In this document: positions 8,469-16,458 of the stretch, in pieces
Layout: every line of letters begins with the position of its first letter
Numbering within the stretch: position 1 is the stretch's first letter
NCBI RefSeq assembly: GCF_002482975.1
Contig: NZ_DLHA01000046.1
Location: forward strand, 1-32,775
DNA from: Flavobacterium sp. UBA7680
GTDB taxonomy: Bacteria > Bacteroidota > Bacteroidia > Flavobacteriales > Flavobacteriaceae
Length of the DNA: 32,775 nt
Reading direction: 5' to 3'
The notes under the pieces: generated by a model
What the model was told of the DNA's origin: nothing
Databases searched by the model: none
Seen by the model: only the letters and a program-made list of their open reading frames with translations
Made by a program: the position numbers and the translations under genes

Positions 8469-8499
8469 TTAGTTCTCAATACAGCACAAATTAATTTTG
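8469..8499 (+). promoter_or_regulatory. Promoter of the small membrane ORF
   Basis: TTAG (8469-8472), a 19-bp spacer and TAATTTTG (8492-8499) match the phylum consensus with one -33 mismatch, 20 bases before an ATG at 8520. Confidence 0.45.
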
Positions 8500-8519
8500 C
8501 AGCATAAAATTCAAATCAA

Positions 8520-8639
8520 ATGACAAAGTTCGAAAAAAATGAAATTGTAAGAGACAATAGAGTTACCAGATTATTATGGTTTTCTTTTGGATTCCTGTGT
8601 GCTTTCGGAATAATGTGCCTTTTAAAATCTAAACTCTAA
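8520..8639 (+). CDS. Small single-pass membrane protein, unrecognised
   Basis: A 39-residue peptide with a charged N-terminus (MTKFEKNEIVRDNRVTR), one hydrophobic segment (about residues 18-35, rich in F, L, G and C) and a basic end (KSKL). I do not recognise a family. Support comes from a good promoter element, an A-rich leader typical of Flavobacterium and a plausible topology. Its last 18 bases overlap the 3' end of the oppositely oriented TonB receptor gene. The function is unknown, and it could still be a chance frame. Confidence 0.5.
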   Translation: MTKFEKNEIVRDNRVTRLLWFSFGFLCAFGIMCLLKSKL

Positions 8640-11045
8640 CGTAGCATAAAAAGTTCTGGTGTCTGACGGAATAATTCCAGGACCCGGATAACCCGATGCG
8701 CGGCGTGTAAAATATTTATTATCGGTAAAGTTGGTCACGCCCGCTTCCAGTTTCCAGTTTCTCCATTTATAAGATGATGAGAAATCGGCGACATAATAAC
8801 TTGGGATTTTACCCGAAATTCCGTTACTAATAGCATTTGCGCCCACGTCCTGATTGGTTGCATCGGTAAATTGCGATGAAACATACGTAAGCTGTACACT
8901 CGACATAAAGTTTTTGTAGCCAACTCCTGTACCAGTTTTAATATTGAAAAGTGGAACAAACTCGACTTTGTTCCCTTCAACATTAACATCTTCCGATTTT
9001 AAATAATCAGAATCGGTAATGGCAACGTTTGAAAAAACATTCCAAATGAAGTCTTCATTTTGATCAAAAAAAGTTTTGTTTAAACTCCAATCGATCATGG
9101 TTTCAAAACCGTATGTAATTGCCGTTCCAATATTATCTCTTAAAAGAATTGGTTTTCCGCCGCTTTGTGTCCAGTAATCACCAATTTTATCATTGTAATA
9201 CAAGGCATAAATACTCGAATCAAATCGGACTTTATCATTAATATCTCCACGAATTCCGATATCAGATGTAAAACCTTTTTCATCTGTAATATCATCTGAT
9301 ATCGCATAACTAGAATAAACGGTTCTCAAGTCATTAAAAGTTATGGAACGATAATTTTGCGAAATGTTTCCGTAAAACTCAACTCCGCTTTTTGGTTTAA
9401 AGCTTAGTCCAACGCCGAACAAAAAGAAATCACGTTTTCTAACATTACTTTCTTCAACCGTTTCATCTAAAATAACATTTCCGGCACCGTCAAGATTAAT
9501 TTTTCTGTATGATCCGTTTGCCTGTGTTTTGATGTTTTCATATCGAAATCCGGGTGTAATCGAGAATTTATCCGACAGTTTGAAGATATTTTCTCCAAAA
9601 ATAGAAAAGTTTAAATTTGGATATTTATAATCGGATTGATTTGGTGCTTGCGGAAATTCGTCTGTAGCCAGATTAAAATTGGCATCACTTCCTGAACTTC
9701 CCGGGCCTTGAGTTCCTGTATTTTCTGCCTGATAATATTTGGCACCAATTAAAAAGGCATTCGAATTTCCGTTAAAATTGTATTTCTTTAAATAACGTGC
9801 TTCTGCTCCCCAATTGACAAAATCACCCAGAATTAAATCACGAACGCCACCATTATCTGGCAGCTCAACACGATTTGGTCTAAAACCAACTGTTTTTCTG
9901 CTCGCATCTAAACCAAATAACTGTAAAGAAAAATCGGCATCGTTATCAAAATGATGTTTTAACCTCAACGCAAATAAATTCCAGTTTACAGCAAACCAGT
10001 TTCTTGTTCTGTTGCTTTGTGTAGGATCTTCATTAAACATTTGATCAGTTAAACCTCCCGCCTGCTGCGCTAAATAATTAAAATAAGTATAGTCAAAATG
10101 CAGCGAGGTTTTCTCTGTAAATTGATAATTCAGATTTACAAAATAGTTCTTGCTGCTGAAATCTGAATTAGGACGGAAACCGTCTCCCTTTTTATAATTG
10201 AAAAAGGTGTAGTAACTAAATTTCCCTTTTGTACCGCTTAAACTTGTAAAATTGGTATATAAGCCATACGAACCAATTGTATTTCGGGTCACAAACTCGA
10301 TTGGTTTTTTACTCGGACTTTTGATTTTAAAGTTGATTAATCCGCCAAACTGCGTTCCGTATTGCAAAGATGCTGCACCGCGAACGATCTGAATTTCTTC
10401 AAGAGCTTCTGTTGCCGTTGCGTAATAACTTTCGGGGTAACCCAAAACATCGGCACTAATATCATAACCGTTTTGGCGTGTATTGAAATTGGCGCTTCGG
10501 TTTGGATCAAGACCGCGGCCGCCAATACTCAATTGCAAACCTCCGTCAGAATTTTCATTAATGGTTAAACCTACAATCTGACCATAAATTTGACGCGGAT
10601 TGTTTGTGGCTTTATTGGCTGTAAGTTTATCTAATTGAATTACTTCAGTCTTTTTTCCGGCATAAATAGCTGTTTCTTCAATGTCTTTTAATTTATGAAG
10701 TGCAAAAACTTTCTCTCTTTCGTTTTTAACTACAACTTCAGAAAGATTGGTAATTTTGATTAGAGTTATCGTCAAATCAGAACTTGGCGCCGTAACTTCC
10801 TGTTCTAAAACAGAATAATTGTCTTTATAAAAAATAAAAGTATAGGTTCCTGAATCTGGAACAACGATATCAAAATTTCCTTCTTTGTCTGTATTGGTTT
10901 TATTTCCGTTGGATTTATTGTAGACCTCAACAAAGGATAATTTTTCGCCTGATTCTCCTCTCACAACTCCAGAAATGTGAGTTTGAGAAATGGCATTTAT
11001 GGAAAACAGTAAAAATAAAATAAAGCTAAAATCCTTTAATTTCAT
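8622..11045 (-). CDS. FecA-like TonB-dependent outer-membrane receptor
   Basis: An 807-residue receptor. A signal peptide (1-20, ending AISQ) is followed by a CarboxypepD_reg-like domain (about 21-95), a plug (about 110-240 with IVRGAASLQYGTQFGGLINF) and a beta-barrel ending in Phe. The late segment SGYPGPGIIPSDTRTFY is the kind seen in ferric-citrate (FecA/COG4772) receptors. It should import a ferric chelate or other metal ligand using TonB energy. I start at the ATG at 11043-11045, directly before the signal peptide. An upstream ATG at 11087 would add 14 unrelated residues. The start overlaps the HTTM gene by 20 bases, so the two are coupled. The ligand is not determined. Confidence 0.93.
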   Translation of the reverse strand: MKLKDFSFILFLLFSINAISQTHISGVVRGESGEKLSFVEVYNKSNGNKTNTDKEGNFDIVVPDSGTYTFIFYKDNYSVLEQEVTAPSSDLTITLIKITNLSEVVVKNEREKVFALHKLKDIEETAIYAGKKTEVIQLDKLTANKATNNPRQIYGQIVGLTINENSDGGLQLSIGGRGLDPNRSANFNTRQNGYDISADVLGYPESYYATATEALEEIQIVRGAASLQYGTQFGGLINFKIKSPSKKPIEFVTRNTIGSYGLYTNFTSLSGTKGKFSYYTFFNYKKGDGFRPNSDFSSKNYFVNLNYQFTEKTSLHFDYTYFNYLAQQAGGLTDQMFNEDPTQSNRTRNWFAVNWNLFALRLKHHFDNDADFSLQLFGLDASRKTVGFRPNRVELPDNGGVRDLILGDFVNWGAEARYLKKYNFNGNSNAFLIGAKYYQAENTGTQGPGSSGSDANFNLATDEFPQAPNQSDYKYPNLNFSIFGENIFKLSDKFSITPGFRYENIKTQANGSYRKINLDGAGNVILDETVEESNVRKRDFFLFGVGLSFKPKSGVEFYGNISQNYRSITFNDLRTVYSSYAISDDITDEKGFTSDIGIRGDINDKVRFDSSIYALYYNDKIGDYWTQSGGKPILLRDNIGTAITYGFETMIDWSLNKTFFDQNEDFIWNVFSNVAITDSDYLKSEDVNVEGNKVEFVPLFNIKTGTGVGYKNFMSSVQLTYVSSQFTDATNQDVGANAISNGISGKIPSYYVADFSSSYKWRNWKLEAGVTNFTDNKYFTRRASGYPGPGIIPSDTRTFYATLEFRF

Positions 11046-12393
11046 CGTTGAAAGGCAAAATCCAGGTTTTGTGTTGAAATGATTCATTTTCTTTGGCTAG
11101 GTTTATGTTTTGGTCAATATAAGGTTTGCTCAGTCTTCCGTTTAGTGCGACGTAACTTTCTACGTAAACTTCCGGATCCTGAATTCCTTGTTTTTGATAA
11201 TAATCGTGTAAAAAATGGGCATATTCTAAAATAAAATCGGGTTGAAATGCCATTTGCTTTTCCTGAAAAGCAGTTAAAAAGTGCCCGTTGTTTACTTTTA
11301 TTTCTTGTTTTGTTTTGCTGTCTTTAACTGTAAATTGTGTGTAGCCTGCTTTTTCCATTAACATCACACGCCAAGAGAACCGGAAACCTTCTTCTGTCCA
11401 GAATAATTCTCCTGGATATAATAAATATCGAAATGGGAATGTCAATTGAAAAAGTAGAAAAGTAGAAAGAACTGCAATCTTGGCTTTGTAAAAAGTATTG
11501 AATGCTGCTACTTTTTCTTTTCCGTTTTCAAATACTTCAAATTTGATTAAAAGTATTCGGGCAATATATTGAAGGCATTTTTTATGAAAGTCACTTCCAA
11601 AAAACAAAAGCGAACTGATAATCATAACATACGGAAAAACGCCAATTGGGAATAAAATCTTAGTTAAAACGTGAAAAACTACTACAAGTACAAAGGCAAA
11701 TATTCTGGTTCGTTTGTAAAGCAATAAAAACGGAATACTCAAATCGTAAATCATTCCGCTCCAGCTAAAAGCAAAATGAACCCAGTTTTGGTTTAATAAA
11801 CTTCCAATAAAAGGAAGATTATGATTTGTGGGAAGCCAAATTTTTAATGGCATTGCTTTGAAAAGCCAATCTGAATTTAGTTTTGCAAGACCCGCATAAA
11901 AGTAAACTATTCCTAAAAGAAGTTTCAAAATGTCGGTTGTCCAACGTGGAATTTTTTGAAATGCAATTTTAGGATTTCGATAGGCATCAAGAGAAAAATA
12001 TGCATTGGCCGGTAAAAAAATCAACACAAAACTGATGATAGAAATGAAGTAATAATGGTTAAGATAAGTAGTCTTATCCATTAGCTCGATATAGGTAAAA
12101 CTTAAGAAGAAAATCGTTGATGCAACTTTGTAACGATAACCTGCAGCAATACCAATTGAAGATAATAAAGCAAGTACAAATAGTAGGTAAGTGGGCGTCC
12201 CGAAAGGCTTCACGAATTCGAAGCCATAATACGTAAAATGAAAAATGGGCTCGATATAAAACTTATTTACCCAATTGTAACTTAAAAAACGAACCAAACT
12301 GAGACTCATCATTAAACCAAACGCCAGCCTAAAAAAGGCTAGCGTTGCGGCATGATTATTTGTTTCAAGATATTTTTTAATGCTGTTTTTCAT
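11026..12393 (-). CDS. HTTM / vitamin K-dependent gamma-carboxylase-like membrane protein
   Basis: A 455-residue protein with several transmembrane segments in the first 330 residues and a short soluble C-terminal part. From memory of human GGCX, four landmarks align: MDKTTYLNH (105-113; K107 corresponds to the proposed catalytic Lys218), YFYAGLAKLNSDWL (164-177), H241 with FPIGVFPYVM (248-257) and FRFSWRVMLMEK after the last helices. The family uses reduced vitamin K to carboxylate Glu to Gla in eukaryotes. Bacterial roles are poorly known. It sits 2 bases after an imelysin stop and overlaps the TonB receptor start, so all three should be co-translated. Whether it carboxylates anything here is open. 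Confidence 0.88.
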   Translation of the reverse strand: MKNSIKKYLETNNHAATLAFFRLAFGLMMSLSLVRFLSYNWVNKFYIEPIFHFTYYGFEFVKPFGTPTYLLFVLALLSSIGIAAGYRYKVASTIFFLSFTYIELMDKTTYLNHYYFISIISFVLIFLPANAYFSLDAYRNPKIAFQKIPRWTTDILKLLLGIVYFYAGLAKLNSDWLFKAMPLKIWLPTNHNLPFIGSLLNQNWVHFAFSWSGMIYDLSIPFLLLYKRTRIFAFVLVVVFHVLTKILFPIGVFPYVMIISSLLFFGSDFHKKCLQYIARILLIKFEVFENGKEKVAAFNTFYKAKIAVLSTFLLFQLTFPFRYLLYPGELFWTEEGFRFSWRVMLMEKAGYTQFTVKDSKTKQEIKVNNGHFLTAFQEKQMAFQPDFILEYAHFLHDYYQKQGIQDPEVYVESYVALNGRLSKPYIDQNINLAKENESFQHKTWILPFNDEIKGF

Positions 12394-12395
12394 TG

Positions 12396-13520
12396 TTAGT
12401 CGCCATCACCATCAACATAATCAATTGTTATGTTTAAGGCCTGCATCATATCAAGTTTTGTATAAATTACATTTTTCTGCAAGACATCATAAGCTGAAAT
12501 GACTTTAGTATTATCAGCATTTATTTGATCTGCCAGACTTACATTCAAATTATCATTTGCGGTAAATACTGCAGCGTATTGCGTATTGATTAATTCACTT
12601 AATTTTTTACCGTCGCGCACTGCATTTACAAAATCTAAATAGGTTTTTAAACTTTCTCCGTTTGTTGTAGATGTAAAGTGTTTTCCGTTAAAGAAATCCT
12701 GAGATGCTTTTATCGAAAGGTTTAATAATTCTCTTGAAGCATTTCCTTTGTACAAACCTTCTGTTTTTTCAGGATATTTTACTCCGTTTGAGAACAAACC
12801 AGCCGGAATACCAAGCTTTACAGTTCTGATGTCTTTTTCAAGATTCTTTACAAAATTGTTTGTTGTTACATTTACGGCACCGCTTACAGAAGTTCCGGTG
12901 TTGGCGATATAAGCATTTCTATATCCTCCCGTTTTCCAGTCTGTAACAACAGCGTCAATTGTAGTTTTTAGTTTTGCGGTTACATCTGTAACGTATTTTT
13001 TGTAGTTGGCTGCTTTTGCATTTGTAGTATAAAATGCTGTTATTTCTGTATCATTGGCACCTAATCCATTTAACAAATAATCTAAAGCCGGTAAACCTTG
13101 TTTTGCATATTGCGCCTGAAGACTTAGATTGTAAGTTCCAGAAGTAATATTGTCTTCAATTCCGGTTTTACTTGTTGGATAGGTATTTGCAATTTCTTTA
13201 AAGTTGATGTCCAACGCTTTTCCGAAACCGTAAATTCCAACATATTGGTATGCTTTGTAAGCTTCGTACCAACTTGATCTTAGTTTTTGTAAACCGGCTT
13301 CGGTTGGTGCTGCAGTAAAAGCTGTCGCATCTGTAGACAAAGTATTGATCTTTGTTTGATAGTTTTCGTAACTCGGAATAATAATATTATCTGCCCAGTT
13401 GGTTAAAAGTGCAGTTCTGTCGAAATTCTTTCCACCAGAATCATCTCCGCCATTATTATCTCCTGATGAACAAGCAATTATAGTTGCTAATAAACTTAAA
13501 AAGAAAATTGTTTTTTTCAT
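12396..13520 (-). CDS. Imelysin-family lipoprotein (variant without GxHxxE)
   Basis: A 374-residue protein with a lipoprotein signal (IIAC, lipid Cys17) followed by a Gly/Asp-rich linker (SSGDNNGGDDSGG) and an imelysin-like helical domain. Where classical members have GxHxxE, this one has GLPALDYLL (142-150), the second imelysin subtype, so the metal-site His is absent. Imelysins are iron-regulated periplasmic or surface proteins tied to iron uptake, and peptidase activity is doubtful for most. I start at the ATG at 13518-13520, since the upstream ATG only adds an extension before the signal peptide. It is the first gene of the minus-strand arm and lies 2 bases before the HTTM gene. Confidence 0.9.
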   Translation of the reverse strand: MKKTIFFLSLLATIIACSSGDNNGGDDSGGKNFDRTALLTNWADNIIIPSYENYQTKINTLSTDATAFTAAPTEAGLQKLRSSWYEAYKAYQYVGIYGFGKALDINFKEIANTYPTSKTGIEDNITSGTYNLSLQAQYAKQGLPALDYLLNGLGANDTEITAFYTTNAKAANYKKYVTDVTAKLKTTIDAVVTDWKTGGYRNAYIANTGTSVSGAVNVTTNNFVKNLEKDIRTVKLGIPAGLFSNGVKYPEKTEGLYKGNASRELLNLSIKASQDFFNGKHFTSTTNGESLKTYLDFVNAVRDGKKLSELINTQYAAVFTANDNLNVSLADQINADNTKVISAYDVLQKNVIYTKLDMMQALNITIDYVDGDGD

Positions 13521-13537
13521 TTTGATGCAAATTTTGA

Positions 13538-13545
13538 CAAAAATA
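13538..13545 (-). promoter_or_regulatory. -7 element of the left-arm imelysin operon
   Basis: Minus-strand TATTTTTG matches TAnnTTTG, 18 bases from the ATG. No clear TTTG -33 is seen. It faces away from the promoter at 13587-13617. Confidence 0.5.
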
Positions 13546-13586
13546 CAAAAGCGAATCATACTTAAGCATATTTATTCTAAATTAAA

Positions 13587-13617
13587 TTTGCGTGGATGTG
13601 AGAAATACTTACTTTTG
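13587..13617 (+). promoter_or_regulatory. Consensus promoter of the right-arm imelysin operon
   Basis: TTTG (13587-13590), exactly 19 bp, then TACTTTTG (13610-13617) is a full match to the Bacteroidota TTTG-N19-TAnnTTTG promoter. It lies 33 bases before the ATG at 13651. Confidence 0.8.
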
Positions 13618-13650
13618 TTTTAAATTTAATCATTCTAAATAAACCAAGAT

Positions 13651-14829
13651 ATGAAAAACTTATATCCAAAAGTTGCTTTTGCTCTATTTGCAGGATTGAC
13701 TTTTTTTGCTTGCAGCAGTAATGACGACAAAGACGACACTACTCCTACTGTTGTTACTAAAAAAGAGGTAATTGAAAATTATGCAAACCTTGTATATGCT
13801 AATTACAAAAAGGCTTATGATGATGCCGTACTTTTAGAAACTGCTCTTAAAACTTTTACCACTACTCCTACTGATGCTAATTTTACAGCTGCTAAAACAG
13901 CGTGGAAAACTTCAAGAGAAAGCTACGGAACGACAGAGGCTTTCCGTTTTGCAAATGGACCAATTGATGGTGACGATGACGGACCTGAAGGTTTATTGAA
14001 TGCCTGGCCATTAGACGAAAACTTTATTGATTATGTTGATGGTGCTCCAGGTGCAGGAATTATTAATGATGAAGATGATTATCCTACAATTGACAAAGCT
14101 TTATTGCAAAGTTTAAACGAGGATGGCGGTGAAAAAAACATTAGTGTTGGATATCACGCAATTGAGTTTTTATTATGGGGACAAGATTTAACTGCTCCAT
14201 CTGCAAACAAACCGGGACAAAGACCTTATACGGATTATGTAGCTGCTGGTACAGCTTCAAACCAAACTCGTAGAGCGGCTTATTTAAATGTTTGCGCTGA
14301 TTTATTGACTGATAATTTAGATTATTTAGTTCAGCAATGGAAACCAAGCGGTGTTTACAGAACTAAGTTTTTGGCTTTGCCTGAAAATGAAGCTATCAAA
14401 AATATTTACTTAGGAATCACTACTCTTGTTACTGCTGAATTACCAATTGAGCGTATGGAAGTGGCTCTTGAAAATGCTGACCAGGAAGACGAGCATTCTT
14501 GTTTTAGTGATAACACTCACCGTGATATTGCTTTAAACTTGCAAGGTGTTATTAATGTTTACCAAGGAAAATACGGTTCTATCGATGGTGCATCTTTAGA
14601 AGATTTAGTAAAGCAGGCAGATACAGCGGCGTACAATGATACTCAAGCTTCATTAACTGCGTCTACAACAAAGGTTGCTGCAATCCTAACTCCGTTTGAT
14701 TTAGCTATTTCAGGAGGGCCGGACTCAACAGAAGGTGCAAAAGTAAAAGCAGCTGTTACACAATTACTTAACTTTGGAGCAAACTTATTAGCTGGTGCTA
14801 CAAAAATTGGGGTTAACGTAAACAGTTAA
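13651..14829 (+). CDS. Imelysin (IrpA-like) lipoprotein with GxHxxE motif
   Basis: A 392-residue lipoprotein. The signal ends FFAC, with lipid Cys21 followed by the acidic stretch SSNDDKDD, which resembles the surface-export signal of Flavobacterium lipoproteins. The imelysin domain contains GYHAIEFLLWGQD, with the GxHxxE motif at G167, H169 and E172, and RPYTDY after it, as in IrpA and related iron-regulated proteins. A role in iron acquisition at the cell surface or periplasm is inferred from the family and from the adjacent di-haem protein and divergent TonB receptor. It has a consensus promoter upstream and a terminator-like hairpin downstream. Confidence 0.93.
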   Translation: MKNLYPKVAFALFAGLTFFACSSNDDKDDTTPTVVTKKEVIENYANLVYANYKKAYDDAVLLETALKTFTTTPTDANFTAAKTAWKTSRESYGTTEAFRFANGPIDGDDDGPEGLLNAWPLDENFIDYVDGAPGAGIINDEDDYPTIDKALLQSLNEDGGEKNISVGYHAIEFLLWGQDLTAPSANKPGQRPYTDYVAAGTASNQTRRAAYLNVCADLLTDNLDYLVQQWKPSGVYRTKFLALPENEAIKNIYLGITTLVTAELPIERMEVALENADQEDEHSCFSDNTHRDIALNLQGVINVYQGKYGSIDGASLEDLVKQADTAAYNDTQASLTASTTKVAAILTPFDLAISGGPDSTEGAKVKAAVTQLLNFGANLLAGATKIGVNVNS

Positions 14830-14855
14830 GCAAAAAATAAGAAAAAATTTAAACC

Positions 14856-14886
14856 AAAAAGTGTTCCTTTGCAGGAGCACTTTTTT
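14856..14886 (+). terminator. Terminator or attenuator between imelysin and DUF1111 genes
   Basis: A 13-bp stem with one G-U pair (14856-14868 with 14873-14885), loop TTGC, and six T (14881-14886). It ends 11 bases before the ATG of the next gene, so it may reduce rather than stop read-through. Confidence 0.75.
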
Positions 14887-14897
14887 AGCATAATACC

Positions 14898-16304
14898 ATG
14901 AAGAATTTTATTCCGTTTCTACTTGTTATTCTTTGTCTTAGCTTTACTAATTGCAGCGATAGCGATAATAATGACGAAAAATATATTCCCTTAACTGCTG
15001 AAGAAGGCGAACAGTTTTCCGGAGGTGAAACTACTGTGTTTAATGTTAGTGAGGAAGCGTTTGGTTTTTCGGCATCAAAACTTACTTTTGATGAGCAGAC
15101 TGATTTTGGAGTAGGAAATTCTTTTTTTAGACAAAGCTGGATATCAGCTCCATCTTCAACAACAGCCAGAGATGGTTTGGGTCCGTTTTTTAATGCTGTG
15201 TCTTGTGCAAGCTGTCATTTTAAAGATGGACGCGGAAGAGCTCCGGAATTTGATGGTGAATTAGGAAAAGGTCTTCTTTTGCGTTTTACCATTGGCGGAC
15301 AAGATGCTAACGGAGTTGGTTTTCCTGATCCTGTTTATGGAGGTCAGTTACAGGATAATTCTATTTTAGGCCAAACTCCCGAAGGTCAGTTTACGATTAG
15401 TTATCAGCAAATTCAGGAAACTTTAGCAGATGAAACTGTAGTAGTTTTAAGAAAACCGACTTATACAGTTACAAATTTAGGTTATGGCCCTTTAGCAAAT
15501 ATTCAGATTTCGCCGAGAGTTGCCAACCAAATTATTGGATTGGGATTATTGGAAGCGATTCCTGAAGCTACTATTTTGGCTTTCGCCGATGAAAATGACG
15601 CTAATAATGACGGTATTTCCGGAAGACCCAATTACGTTCATGATTTTGCAACGAACTCAACGAAGTTAGGTCGTTTTGGTTGGAAATCCAATCAGCCGAA
15701 TATTCGTCAGCAAGTGGCGAGCGCTTTATCTGGCGATATGGGAATTACCTCAAGTTTATTTCCTAATGAAAGCGGTCCAACAGGTGTTGATTTAAGTACA
15801 ATTCCAAATGGCGGAACTCCCGAAATTTCTGAAGTTAATTTAAACCGAATGGCTTTGTATTCGCAGACATTAGCGGTTCCGGCAAGAAGAAATTATACAG
15901 ATCAAAATGTTTTAAGAGGTAAAAAGACTTTTGAAACCATACAATGTACAAGCTGCCATATTCCAAAAATCCAAACTGGAAATACTCATACTGTTGTGGC
16001 ACTTCGAAATCAAACTATTCGTCCGTATACAGATTTGCTTCTGCATGATATGGGAGAACAATTATCTGATAATGCCAATGATTTTAAAGCAACTGGTTCT
16101 GAATGGAGAACGCAGCCTTTATGGGGAATTGGTTTAATTCAATTGGTAAACGGACACACAAATTTAATGCACGACGGAAGAGCCAGAAATGTTGAAGAAG
16201 CTATTTTATGGCACGGCGGCGAGGCTCAAAAAGCAAAAGACAAATACAAAAAACTAACAAAAGCAGAACGTGATGATTTACTCGCGTTTATTAATTCGCT
16301 TTAA
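14898..16304 (+). CDS. DUF1111 di-haem oxidoreductase-like lipoprotein
   Basis: A 468-residue exported protein with a lipoprotein-like signal (TNC, Cys19, followed by SDSDNNDE). It has two c-type haem sites, CASCH (103-107) and CTSCH (350-354). The typical end segment LMHDGRARNVEEAILWHGGEA of DUF1111 (di-haem peroxidase-like, formerly called thiol oxidoreductase) is present. The reaction is unproven. Iron redox work beside imelysins is a reasonable inference, because I recall imelysin-DUF1111 neighbours in Proteobacteria as well. It is preceded by a hairpin rather than a clear promoter, so expression probably depends on read-through from the imelysin gene. A tandem repeat and a bidirectional terminator follow. 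Confidence 0.93.
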   Translation: MKNFIPFLLVILCLSFTNCSDSDNNDEKYIPLTAEEGEQFSGGETTVFNVSEEAFGFSASKLTFDEQTDFGVGNSFFRQSWISAPSSTTARDGLGPFFNAVSCASCHFKDGRGRAPEFDGELGKGLLLRFTIGGQDANGVGFPDPVYGGQLQDNSILGQTPEGQFTISYQQIQETLADETVVVLRKPTYTVTNLGYGPLANIQISPRVANQIIGLGLLEAIPEATILAFADENDANNDGISGRPNYVHDFATNSTKLGRFGWKSNQPNIRQQVASALSGDMGITSSLFPNESGPTGVDLSTIPNGGTPEISEVNLNRMALYSQTLAVPARRNYTDQNVLRGKKTFETIQCTSCHIPKIQTGNTHTVVALRNQTIRPYTDLLLHDMGEQLSDNANDFKATGSEWRTQPLWGIGLIQLVNGHTNLMHDGRARNVEEAILWHGGEAQKAKDKYKKLTKAERDDLLAFINSL

Positions 16305-16307
16305 TTA

Positions 16308-16386
16308 TAGACTTACTTAGATTGTTAGACTTACTTAGATTGCTAGACTAGCTTAGATTGACAGACTAGCTTAGATCGTTAGACTT
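16308..16386. repeat. Four-copy 18-bp tandem repeat
   Basis: Units start at 16308, 16326, 16344 and 16362 (consensus TAGACTTACTTAGATTGT; later units have TAGCTTAG), with a partial fifth copy at 16380-16386. The array lies in the space between two converging genes and begins 4 bases after the di-haem gene stop. Confidence 0.9.
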
Positions 16387-16392
16387 TTAAAT

Positions 16393-16426
16393 AAAAAACG
16401 GCTTCAAAATTTTGAAGCCATTTTTT
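16393..16426. terminator. Bidirectional terminator between converging genes
   Basis: A perfect 10-bp stem without spare loop bases (16400-16409 with 16410-16419, GGCTTCAAAA/TTTTGAAGCC) is flanked by six A and six T. It can end both the di-haem transcript and the minus-strand HD gene. Confidence 0.85.
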
Positions 16427-16458
16427 ATAACTGAAAACTCAGACTGAAAACTGTATAC

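Noticed and set aside
10362..10568. 68-codon plus-strand frame opposite the TonB receptor plug
   Set aside because: Antisense to a strongly conserved plug region and without start signals.
11046..11087. Upstream ATG adding 14 residues to the TonB receptor
   Set aside because: It would place non-signal residues before a complete signal peptide and lengthen the overlap with the HTTM gene.
16308..16386. CRISPR array
   Set aside because: The 18-bp units are directly adjacent with no spacers, and no cas genes are present.
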